Shown: positions 1-6,099, numbered from the stretch's first letter. The stretch is 7,063 bases of DNA from Bacteroidales bacterium UBA2861 (GCA_002350615.1 DEFD01000003.1:1-7063); one strand, 5' to 3'. Notes: generated from the sequence alone by a model not told the origin. A program made the numbers and translations.

Positions 1-41
1 TTGCAAGCAGGGGGTCAAGAGTTCGAATCTCTTTATCTCCA
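1..41 (+). tRNA. tRNA-Ala(UGC), 3' part, 5' end outside window
   Basis: The window opens at U33 of the anticodon loop. Bases 2-4 are the anticodon TGC, 5-6 are the A37-A38 loop bases, 7-11 (GCAGG) the 3' anticodon stem, and 12-16 (GGGTC) a five-base variable loop. The T arm is a perfect AAGAG / TTCGAAT / CTCTT at 17-33. Bases 34-40 are the 3' acceptor strand and A41 the discriminator. Base 38 is T70 of the acceptor, which fits the G3-U70 pair that identifies alanine tRNAs, although the G3 side is not visible. The next bases (42-44) are CTC, so CCA is added after transcription. The immediate terminator shows that no 23S gene follows, so this copy is not the usual spacer tRNA of an rRNA operon, at least on its 3' side. 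Confidence 0.88.
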
Positions 42-45
42 CTCC

Positions 46-75
46 AAAAGCCATCGCTAATGCGGTGGCTTTTTT
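46..75 (+). terminator. Intrinsic terminator of the tRNA-Ala gene
   Basis: GCCATCGC (50-57) pairs with GCGGTGGC (62-69) over a TAAT loop, giving eight pairs with one G-U. The stem is extended by AAAA (46-49) against TTTT (70-73), and six T residues (70-75) close it. It starts five bases after the discriminator of the tRNA, so it ends the tRNA transcript and insulates the lipoprotein gene downstream. Confidence 0.85.
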
Positions 76-95
76 CGTAATCGACGCCGCAGGAC

Positions 96-126
96 ATTGG
101 AATGTCAAAAATAATTCCCAACTTTG
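96..126 (+). promoter_or_regulatory. Candidate Bacteroidota-type promoter for the GH109-like gene
   Basis: ATTG (96-99), 19 bases, then CAACTTTG (119-126), which matches the Bacteroidota -7 consensus TAnnTTTG at all but the first base. Transcription would begin near 130 and leave a leader of about 14 A-rich bases before the ATG at 144. This is a motif match only. Confidence 0.42.
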
Positions 127-143
127 ATTAAAATATAAGTACA

Positions 144-1517
144 ATGAAAAAACTCGTTATTTTCCTGTTTGCTGCATTGTCAATCGCGGCATGTGCGCCC
201 AACGGCTACGTAATCAAAGTCAAGACTCCGGCCCGCCCTGCCGGGCAGCAGGATGTCCTGGGACTGGCCCTCGACCCCATCGACACCGTGCGGGTCGGCT
301 TCATCGGGCTTGGCATGCGCGGACCGGGAGCGGTGGAGCGCTTCTGTTATCTGCCCCAAACCAGAATCGTGGCCCTGTGCGACGTGGAGGAAGAGAATGT
401 GGCAAAGTGCAAGGAGATTACGGCGAGGCACTCCCGTCCGGAGCCGGAAGGATACAGCGGCAGCGAGGATGCCTGGAAGCAACTCTGCGAAAGGCCGGAC
501 ATCAACCTAGTGTACATCGCTACGGACTGGAAGACTCATACGCCCATGGCTCTCTATGCAATGGAGCATGGCAAGCACGTGGCGATAGAGGTGCCTGCGG
601 CCACGTCCCTCGACGAAATCTGGGCCCTCGTCAATATGGCGGAAAGCAAGCGTCTGCATTGCATGATGCTGGAGAACTGCGTCTATGATTTCTTCGAGCT
701 CACCACCTTGAATATGGCTCAGCAGGGCCTATTCGGGGAAATCATCCATACAGAGGGGGCCTATCATCATAGTCTCGACGAGTTCTGGGATGAGTACTGG
801 CACTCCTGGCGCCTCGATTTCAATGCCGGGCATAAGGGAGATCTCTATCCTACGCACGGTCTGGGCCCTGTATGCCAGGTGATGAACATTCACCGCGGCG
901 ACCGTATGAAGACCCTGACCGCGATGGAAACCCGTTCTGTTGTAGGCAAGAAGCTGTGGAAGGAGCGCGGGCACGATCCCGAGGAATTCCAGAACGGAGA
1001 TGAGACTATGACGATGATAACTACCGAAAAGGGAAACACCATTCTGATAGAGCACGATGTGATGACACCGCGTCCCTACAACCGTATGTACCAGGTGGTC
1101 GGCACCGAAGGATATGCCGCAAAATATCCGGTCCAGCAGTATAGTCTGCGTCCGGACAGGCAGGAGGGGGCTCCCGACCATGAGAACCTGAACTCCCATC
1201 GCCCTGTAACGCCTGAGGTGATGAAGGCTCTTACCGAGAAATATCGCAGCCCTATCCTCACTCCTGAACTCGAGGCCATGGCCAAGGAGGTGGGCGGACA
1301 CGGAGGAATGGACTTCATCATGGATTACCGTCTGGTGTACTGCCTTACCAACGGACTTCCGCTCGACATGGACGTCTACGACCTCGCAGAGTGGTGCTGT
1401 CTGAGCGAACTGGGAGCGATTTCCATCGCCAACGGCAATGCCCCCGTCGAGATCCCCGATTTCACCCGTGGATCCTGGGACAGGCAGAAAGGATTCAGAT
1501 ACGCTTTCGCAGACTAG
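144..1517 (+). CDS. GH109-like Gfo/Idh/MocA family lipoprotein (alpha-N-acetylgalactosaminidase-like)
   Basis: 457 aa. Residues 1-17 are a lipoprotein signal peptide with lipobox IAAC, Cys17 being the lipidated residue. No acidic residues follow it, so there is no sign of the Bacteroidota surface-export signal and a periplasmic location is likelier. A Rossmann fold begins at about residue 49, with nucleotide-binding GLGMRG at 55-60. The EKP motif used by dehydrogenases of this superfamily reads E149-V150-P151. The segments around Tyr207-His209 (GAYHH) and Tyr235-His238 (YPTHGLGP) resemble the active-site segments of GH109 enzymes, which cleave terminal alpha-GalNAc by an NAD-dependent elimination/addition mechanism. 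The length is close to characterised GH109 (about 440-460 aa). The ATG at 144 gives the complete signal peptide. The gene converges on a GH123-like gene, which supports GalNAc release. An alternative is a Gfo/Idh/MocA oxidoreductase with another sugar substrate. Family membership is fairly sure; the exact substrate is inferred. Confidence 0.85.
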   Translation: MKKLVIFLFAALSIAACAPNGYVIKVKTPARPAGQQDVLGLALDPIDTVRVGFIGLGMRGPGAVERFCYLPQTRIVALCDVEEENVAKCKEITARHSRPEPEGYSGSEDAWKQLCERPDINLVYIATDWKTHTPMALYAMEHGKHVAIEVPAATSLDEIWALVNMAESKRLHCMMLENCVYDFFELTTLNMAQQGLFGEIIHTEGAYHHSLDEFWDEYWHSWRLDFNAGHKGDLYPTHGLGPVCQVMNIHRGDRMKTLTAMETRSVVGKKLWKERGHDPEEFQNGDETMTMITTEKGNTILIEHDVMTPRPYNRMYQVVGTEGYAAKYPVQQYSLRPDRQEGAPDHENLNSHRPVTPEVMKALTEKYRSPILTPELEAMAKEVGGHGGMDFIMDYRLVYCLTNGLPLDMDVYDLAEWCCLSELGAISIANGNAPVEIPDFTRGSWDRQKGFRYAFAD

Positions 1518-3112
1518 AGTTCGAGCGCCTTGCGGGCCTCGGCGATGGCGTGGGCGGGGCCTTCATCTCCCAGACGGGGGATGGTGAAAAGGTCTAGCGC
1601 GGCCTCCAGCGCCTGCAGGCGTACGGTATCTCCGGCCTCTTTCCATTCCTTGCGGAGGAGAGAGGCTTTTTCGTAGTCCTGAATGCCTTCCACCAGCCTT
1701 TCGAAGCGGACACTGCTGCAACCGTCCGGGTAGACCATGTAGCAGTCTCCGGCCGGCCATCTGACAAAGCGGGCGTCGTTCACGGGATCCTTTGTCCACG
1801 AATTGTACGCCCAGCGCAGATAACCGTCAAAATTGCCGGCAAGGGCGTACCATCCTATCCAGATGCCCTCGTCGGTGTCCGATGCGATGAAGGTGTTGGG
1901 ATACTTTTCCGCGCAGCAGGTGTAGTAGGTGCTGACCATTCCCTTGGATCTGCGCGCTTCTATGATCTCGTCGGGGTAGGGCTCGCGCGATGTGACGCAG
2001 AGGTCGTGGATCTGATCCTGGATTTCTTCGTGGAAGGATCCGGCAAGGGCCACCTTGAAGTCCGTAACGGCTTCGCGGACGACAGCGAGGCAGGCCTTCA
2101 TGGCGTCGAGCGGGCGCTCGTCCATTGCGATGCAGGTTTTGCCGAACCAGCCCTTGTCTTTCAGGTGGCTTGCAAAATCCTGCAGGAAGGGCTTCCAGTA
2201 CAGCGCGTATTCCGGGCTGTCGGCGGGAGCCGTGACAAAGCGCGTCTCCCCGGATTCGGCATCGATGTAGTCGAAGGTCAGCTTCCAGGGAATCATCGTG
2301 TAGCAGTTGATCTGCCTGTCTATGCCCAGTCCGGTCATGAACTCCACCCATCGGTCGAAAACGGAATAATCGTAGGTCCAGCTGCCATCGGCGTTGCGGG
2401 TCTTTACGACCATGGAGCCGAAGGCGTCTTCGGTCTGCCCGTTCCATGGACGGTCGATGATGGTGGCCGTGACAACTTTCTGACCTGCATCCGCAAGCAG
2501 TTTCATGACGGGTTCCAGATGCTTGAAGTGCTCCTCGCTCCAAGGCTCTACGCCGTGATAGCGGGCCACGGAATAGGGATTCTGCCAGAGGTCGAGATGA
2601 AAGCTGTGCCCGGCCGGCCCTGGAAGGTCGCGTTCCGCCACGTCGAAACTGAAGGGCAGCCTGGCGGTTTTCATCCCGCGTCCGCTGAGTTTGAGCACAC
2701 CATCATAATGCCCGGGCTTGCAGCCATAGGGCACCTTTACGCTTACCCAGACCGGCTGCGCCGTGCCGGGAACGACATCGACCGTCTTCTCGTCGCCGAT
2801 GCGGTCGGCCACTCGCAGCGAATCCCACTCTTTCTTGTTTCTCCTCCATCCGCACTGATTGTATTGTTCAGTGAGGATGTCTCCCGTGACGTATGTCAGG
2901 AAATGCGCTTCGGCGAATTCGAGCCCGCTGACTTCAGCCCTGAGTCCGCTTATTGCAGAATCGCTGTTCAGGCTCGCGATGATGCCTGTGCGTTCTCCGC
3001 GCCAGAGCGTGTGGCTGATTTCCGAGGTCCAGGATACTGTCGGGGTTGTGCGGTTGCAGGATGCCGCGGATGACAGCAGAACCGCAAGAAAGAGGATTCG
3101 TAAAGATTTCAT
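1514..3112 (-). CDS. GH123/DUF4091-type glycoside hydrolase lipoprotein (beta-N-acetylgalactosaminidase-like)
   Basis: 532 aa from the ATG at 3112. Residues 1-19 form a lipoprotein signal peptide (lipobox AASC, Cys19), and the next residues (NRTT) carry no surface-export signal. Residues 25-160 look like the beta-sandwich N-terminal domain. A TIM-barrel-like catalytic region spans about 170-440, and the C-terminal part (about 418-482, rich in aromatic residues such as YLRWAYNSW and YMVYPD) is typical of DUF4091. An adjacent Asp331-Glu332 pair in AMDERP matches the Asp-Glu pair by which GH123 enzymes do substrate-assisted hydrolysis of beta-GalNAc, for example in glycosphingolipid glycans. The length fits the family (about 550-580 aa). 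The frame stays open upstream to 3196, but that adds 28 residues before the signal peptide, so 3112 is preferred. The gene faces the GH109-like gene. It could be an uncharacterised DUF4091 hydrolase with another specificity. Confidence 0.8.
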   Translation of the reverse strand: MKSLRILFLAVLLSSAASCNRTTPTVSWTSEISHTLWRGERTGIIASLNSDSAISGLRAEVSGLEFAEAHFLTYVTGDILTEQYNQCGWRRNKKEWDSLRVADRIGDEKTVDVVPGTAQPVWVSVKVPYGCKPGHYDGVLKLSGRGMKTARLPFSFDVAERDLPGPAGHSFHLDLWQNPYSVARYHGVEPWSEEHFKHLEPVMKLLADAGQKVVTATIIDRPWNGQTEDAFGSMVVKTRNADGSWTYDYSVFDRWVEFMTGLGIDRQINCYTMIPWKLTFDYIDAESGETRFVTAPADSPEYALYWKPFLQDFASHLKDKGWFGKTCIAMDERPLDAMKACLAVVREAVTDFKVALAGSFHEEIQDQIHDLCVTSREPYPDEIIEARRSKGMVSTYYTCCAEKYPNTFIASDTDEGIWIGWYALAGNFDGYLRWAYNSWTKDPVNDARFVRWPAGDCYMVYPDGCSSVRFERLVEGIQDYEKASLLRKEWKEAGDTVRLQALEAALDLFTIPRLGDEGPAHAIAEARKALEL

Positions 3113-3115
3113 GCA

Positions 3116-3123
3116 CAAATATA
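3116..3123 (-). promoter_or_regulatory. -7 promoter element of the GH123-like gene
   Basis: On the minus strand this reads TATATTTG, an exact match to TAnnTTTG. Only three bases (TGC) separate it from the ATG at 3112, so transcription would begin at or within a few bases of the start codon. The only upstream TTTG on this strand is at 3141-3138, 14 bases away instead of the usual 19-21, so the -33 part is poor. Confidence 0.5.
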
Positions 3124-3142
3124 ATCTATTCTTGGAACAAAG

Positions 3143-3166
3143 TTTGCGGATTATGAAGTAGATTTG
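3143..3166 (+). promoter_or_regulatory. Candidate promoter of the CobW-family GTPase gene
   Basis: TAGATTTG at 3159-3166 is an exact match to the Bacteroidota -7 consensus TAnnTTTG. TTTG at 3143-3146 could serve as the -33 element, but only 12 bases separate the two, less than the usual 19-21. Initiation near 3170 would give a leader of about 20 bases to the ATG at 3190 and only about 8 to the GTG at 3178. Confidence 0.5.
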
Positions 3167-3189
3167 TAAAAAGAAGAGTGATTGACAAT

Positions 3190-4380
3190 ATGACAATAAA
3201 TTTGGAAGAAAAACAGATTCCGGTCCTTCTCGTCACCGGTTACCTCGGGAGCGGCAAGACAACGCTGCTGAACCGCATCCTCACCAATAAGAAAGGGATC
3301 AAGTTCGCCGTGATAGTGAACGATATCGGCGAAGTGAACATCGACGCCACCCTGATCGAAAAGGGAGGCATAGTTGGCGGCACCGACGATTCGCTCGTCG
3401 CTCTGCAGAACGGCTGTATCTGCTGCACGCTCAAGATGGACCTCGTGGCCCAGCTGTCCGAGCTCTGCAGGATGGACAAGTTCGACTACATCGTGATCGA
3501 AGCCAGCGGCATCTGCGAGCCGGGCCCCATCGCCCAGACCATCTGCTCCGTGCCGCAGCTGGGGCCGAAGCAGCTCGTCAATCCCAAGCTGGACTGTATA
3601 GTCACCGTGGTGGACGCCCTGCGCATGCAGAGCGAGTTCGCCTGCGGCGACGCCCTGAAGAAAGAAGACATAGGCGAGGAAGATCTTGAACGCCTGGTAA
3701 TCGAGCAGATAGAGTTCTGCAACATAGTGCTCCTGAACAAGGCGTCGGAGGTCAAGCCCGAGGAACTCGAGCGCGTGAAACAGATTGTGAAGGCCCTGAA
3801 TCCCGGCGTGGAGATCATCGAGTGCGATTATGGCGACGTGGACCTGGACAAACTGATCAATACCGGCCGTTTCGATTTCGAGAAGGTGGCAACTTCGGCC
3901 GCATGGATTGCGGAAGTCGAAGGTCATCATCACGACGAAGACGACGATGATGACGAAGACGACGAACATGAACATCATCATCACCACCATCATCACGATG
4001 GCGGCGAAGTCGAGGAATACAACATAGGCACCTATGTGTACTGCGCACGCCCGGCACTCGACCTGAACAAGTTCGACTATGCGGTAGGACGCCTCTGGCC
4101 TGCCAATATTATCCGCGCCAAGGGGCTCTGCTACTTCACGGCGGATACGGACAAATGTTATCTGTTTGAGCAGGCCGGTGTACAGAAGAGCCTGCGCGAA
4201 GCGGGCCTCTGGTACGCCGCGATGCCCAAAGACCAGTTGAGCAGGATGCTTGAAACCGACGAGGCCCTCAGGCGCGACTGGGATCCCGCCTACGGCGACC
4301 GCATGCAGAAGATAGTCTTCATCGGCCAGAACCTCGACAAGGCGGCCATCAAGGAGATAATGGACTCCTGCCTGGAGTAG
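3190..4380 (+). CDS. COG0523/CobW-family GTPase, putative metallochaperone
   Basis: 396 aa. This is a G3E GTPase thought to insert or deliver a metal, most often zinc, to client proteins in the cytoplasm. Walker A is GYLGSGKT (17-24). The family's CxCC metal motif is C76-I-C78-C79, followed by a Walker B-like segment around 99-107 (DYIVIEASG). The base-recognition motif reads NKAS (183-186) instead of NKxD. Residues 246-270 form a His/Asp-rich linker with twelve His, including eight in a row. The CobW C-terminal domain covers about 279-396 and has the typical WPANIIRAKG (303-312) and a conserved segment around 364-383 with GDR and VFIGQ. The ATG at 3190 is preferred over an in-frame GTG at 3178 because of the promoter position. 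The gene is monocistronic, between a divergent promoter and a hairpin. Client and metal are unknown; no Zur site was recognised. Confidence 0.92.
   Translation: MTINLEEKQIPVLLVTGYLGSGKTTLLNRILTNKKGIKFAVIVNDIGEVNIDATLIEKGGIVGGTDDSLVALQNGCICCTLKMDLVAQLSELCRMDKFDYIVIEASGICEPGPIAQTICSVPQLGPKQLVNPKLDCIVTVVDALRMQSEFACGDALKKEDIGEEDLERLVIEQIEFCNIVLLNKASEVKPEELERVKQIVKALNPGVEIIECDYGDVDLDKLINTGRFDFEKVATSAAWIAEVEGHHHDEDDDDDEDDEHEHHHHHHHHDGGEVEEYNIGTYVYCARPALDLNKFDYAVGRLWPANIIRAKGLCYFTADTDKCYLFEQAGVQKSLREAGLWYAAMPKDQLSRMLETDEALRRDWDPAYGDRMQKIVFIGQNLDKAAIKEIMDSCLE
3925..3999 (+). repeat. In-frame CAT/CAC and GAC/GAT/GAA codon repeats (metal-binding linker)
   Basis: This low-complexity tract encodes residues 246-270 of the CobW-family protein: three His, eleven Asp/Glu, His-Glu, eight consecutive His, and Asp. 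Synonymous codons are mixed (CAT with CAC, GAC with GAT), so the repeat is kept at protein level rather than as a perfect DNA microsatellite. Poly-His/Asp linkers between the GTPase and C-terminal domains are common in COG0523 proteins and are taken to bind or store zinc, nickel or cobalt. Confidence 0.9.
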
Positions 4381-4407
4381 GTGTCGCTGATATTCAATAA
4401 GTTAGCT

Positions 4408-4441
4408 AAAGTCGTCTGGTGCAATTTTACCAGACGACTTT
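4408..4441. terminator. Probable bidirectional terminator between convergent genes
   Basis: A perfect 13-bp inverted repeat (4408-4420 against 4429-4441, starting AAAGTCGTC) surrounds an eight-base loop. It lies 27 bases after the stop of the CobW-family gene and 17 bases beyond the stop of the acyltransferase gene on the other strand. Because the arms begin AAA and end TTT, it reads the same from both sides. The T run is only three bases in each direction, so termination may be partial or factor-assisted. Confidence 0.7.
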
Positions 4442-4458
4442 GCGTAAGTGTCTGATAA

Positions 4459-5316
4459 TCAAAGGTTGCTTAGCGAATAGACGCTGGCGCGAAGGAAGTT
4501 GCGGAGGTCCTGCAGGTTTGCGGCCTCCGCTATTTTTTCGGGGCTGATTACAGGGCCGACGGCAAGGCGTATGGTCTTGCCCGCCTTGTTCAGCATCTCG
4601 GAAGGAAGGCGCAGCAGGCGCACTCTCCAGTCTATCAGACCAAGGGAATAGTAGAAGCGCGAGTTCCCGTCCAGGAAACGCACCGGCAGCACTGAAACTC
4701 CGGCCTTCGCGATGAAGCGGATGATGCTCATCTGCCATTCGCGGTCCCGGACGCGCGGCTCTCCTTCCGGCCGTATGCCGACTTTCAGGTCCGACACTGC
4801 CCCGGAGGGGAAAAGCCCCAGCACGCCGCCGGCATCGAGGTGCTCGCGCGCCGCCCGTACTCCCGCAATGCTCTGGGCAGTGGGCGGTGCCAGGATATTC
4901 CCGTTGGGCGTCACGCGTATCAGATTGGACCTCAGCGGCTCCAGCCGCCAGAGAATCTCGTTCACCATATACTTGTAATCCTCCCTCAGATGCCCGAAGA
5001 AATCTATGAGGATGGTGCCGTCCAGGCTGCCGATAGGATGGTTGCTGATGGTGATGAACGGCCCTTTCGGCAGGATGTTGCGGAAATGCCCGAGGGCATC
5101 TTCCCGGGAGAGTCCGTTCATGGTGTATTTCAGGCCTGCTGCCTCGTTCACCGCACGGGCGAACTCCGGCCCGGAATGAACCGTGAGCGTATCGTATATA
5201 TCGCTGATTTTCTGGATTTTAAGGGCCTTGAGCAGCCAGCGCGCAAAGGCGTTTCCCACCTTTCCCCGGAAAACCGGAGCCAGACTTTCGAGTTCTTCTA
5301 TGGTAATCAGCGCCAT
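4459..5316 (-). CDS. PlsC-like lysophospholipid acyltransferase family protein
   Basis: 285 aa. Members of this family transfer an acyl chain to a lysolipid or to an acylated amino-acid lipid at the cytoplasmic face of the inner membrane. The catalytic block is SNHPIGSLDG (91-100), with His93 and Asp99. There are five residues between them, against four in the classic NHx4D. The glycerol-phosphate-binding block reads FPSG (169-172) instead of FPEG, and a later block is VLPVRF (209-214). These variants resemble the hemolysin-like branch that includes acyltransferases of ornithine and glycine lipids, so the acceptor may not be a lysophosphatidic acid. No transmembrane segment is evident. The ATG at 5316 overlaps the stop of the upstream CDP-alcohol phosphatidyltransferase by one base (TGATG), implying coupled translation and a shared product. 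Family is secure; acceptor is not known. Confidence 0.88.
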   Translation of the reverse strand: MALITIEELESLAPVFRGKVGNAFARWLLKALKIQKISDIYDTLTVHSGPEFARAVNEAAGLKYTMNGLSREDALGHFRNILPKGPFITISNHPIGSLDGTILIDFFGHLREDYKYMVNEILWRLEPLRSNLIRVTPNGNILAPPTAQSIAGVRAAREHLDAGGVLGLFPSGAVSDLKVGIRPEGEPRVRDREWQMSIIRFIAKAGVSVLPVRFLDGNSRFYYSLGLIDWRVRLLRLPSEMLNKAGKTIRLAVGPVISPEKIAEAANLQDLRNFLRASVYSLSNL

Positions 5317-6026
5317 CAGCCGTTCCAGGGCTTAGGAGGATCCATCCTGGCATATTCGTCAAGATCCTTCAGTATGGTCACCACGTACACGAGGGCGAGC
5401 ATCGCCACGATTACCGCGCCTATGTAGTCGAAAGCGCCGAATGTGAAGTCGTGCCCGAAAATGCGCACATCCTGCGAATACTCGCGCAGGGGGCGGATGA
5501 AGATGAACAGTGTGTTCACTATTATGAGGATGAGCCTCAGTTCAGTGGGGCCGAGCTTTGCATATGTCAGTTTGAACTCCTTCTTAAGATGCGCGTTCAT
5601 GCTCACGTTAAGAGTCAGGAGCAGGTAGAGGAGGAGTCCGGCGACGGCGATCCAGATATTGAGCAACGAAGAAATGCCTATGCTCATGAACATCAGGATC
5701 TCGTTGATTGCATCGACGGTATGGTCGAGATAATAGCCGTAAATGGGCCTCTGCGTACCTCTGTATCGGGCGAGATTGCCGTCCAGGGAATCTCCGTACC
5801 AGTTTACGATGAAGCCGAAGGATGCCAGCCACAGCCAGTTTATGTTGAGGTTCGAGAGTATGTATCCGGCTGCGATGATAACAGAACCAATGATTCCTAT
5901 CCAGGTAAGGGTGTTGGATGTCACCCATTTCGGCTGACGTGCTGCCAGCCATACAAGAGCCTTATGCTCGGCGGCGTTCAGAAACGATGTCTGAATGCGG
6001 GTTGAGGTTTTAACTTCTTCTGCCAT
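5316..6026 (-). CDS. CDP-alcohol phosphatidyltransferase family membrane protein
   Basis: 236 aa from the ATG at 6026. Enzymes of this family join a CDP-activated lipid to an alcohol (or CDP-alcohol to a lipid) inside the membrane. The complete signature is present: D79-x2-D82-G83-x2-A86-R87, then G97-x3-D101-x3-D105, whose aspartates bind the divalent metal and CDP. Hydrophobic stretches at about 39-59, 62-78, 109-138, 162-178 and 198-220 are consistent with the usual six-helix fold if the long one holds two helices. The frame is open upstream to an ATG at 6092, but that start would overlap the feo promoter; an ATG at 6035 (three residues longer) is also possible. It is the first gene of an operon with the acyltransferase, overlapping it by one base. 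The product could be phosphatidylglycerol-phosphate, a phosphoinositol lipid or another head group; the sequence does not decide. Confidence 0.88.
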   Translation of the reverse strand: MAEEVKTSTRIQTSFLNAAEHKALVWLAARQPKWVTSNTLTWIGIIGSVIIAAGYILSNLNINWLWLASFGFIVNWYGDSLDGNLARYRGTQRPIYGYYLDHTVDAINEILMFMSIGISSLLNIWIAVAGLLLYLLLTLNVSMNAHLKKEFKLTYAKLGPTELRLILIIVNTLFIFIRPLREYSQDVRIFGHDFTFGAFDYIGAVIVAMLALVYVVTILKDLDEYARMDPPKPWNG

Positions 6027-6043
6027 ATCGCGCATGATTACTG

Positions 6044-6051
6044 CAAATAAA
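6044..6051 (-). promoter_or_regulatory. Candidate -7 element of the lipid operon
   Basis: The minus strand reads TTTATTTG, one mismatch from TAnnTTTG. It lies 17 bases upstream of the ATG at 6026, giving a leader of roughly 13 bases. No -33 element at the expected distance was seen, so support is weak. Confidence 0.3.
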
Positions 6052-6067
6052 ATACCAATTATTAGGG

Positions 6068-6099
6068 ATTGACGCACTTGCATTAAGTCCATAACTTTG
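6068..6099 (+). promoter_or_regulatory. Bacteroidota-type promoter of the feoAB fusion gene
   Basis: ATTG (6068-6071), 20 bases, then TAACTTTG (6092-6099), an exact TAnnTTTG. Initiation near 6104 leaves about 13 bases of A-rich leader before the ATG at 6117. This is the best promoter match in the window. An imperfect direct repeat, TTGCATTAAGT at 6078-6088 and TTGCATCGTTAAGT at 6097-6110, brackets the -7 element and could be an operator. Confidence 0.62.

Noticed and set aside
17..45. Integrative element attachment site at the tRNA 3' end
   Set aside because: No second copy of the tRNA 3' sequence and no integrase or other mobility gene is present in the window.
729..1301. 190-codon minus-strand frame within the GH109-like gene
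   Set aside because: It is a shadow of the GH109-like reading frame, with no promoter or recognisable motif.
2006..3073. 355-codon open frame on the plus strand opposite the GH123-like gene
   Set aside because: It lies wholly antisense to a well-supported lipoprotein glycosidase and shows no recognisable domain or signal; GC-rich codon bias opens such frames.
3178..3189. GTG at 3178 as start of the CobW-family gene
   Set aside because: It adds only four residues, lies very near the predicted transcription start, and the ATG at 3190 matches the expected distance to Walker A.
3113..3196. Upstream extension of the GH123-like protein by 28 residues
   Set aside because: It would put a Cys- and Phe-rich tail before a perfect lipoprotein signal peptide and run across both divergent promoter elements.
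3151..3996. 281-codon minus-strand frame beginning with a Met/Val-rich stretch
   Set aside because: The stretch is the complement of the His/Asp codon repeat of the CobW-family gene. Its hydrophobic start is an artefact, and it would also overlap the divergent promoter.
6027..6092. Longer N-terminus (ATG at 6092) for the CDP-alcohol phosphatidyltransferase
   Set aside because: The extra residues overlap the exact -7 element of feoAB; related proteins as I recall them begin near the KTSTRIQ segment. The ATG at 6035 remains a mild alternative.
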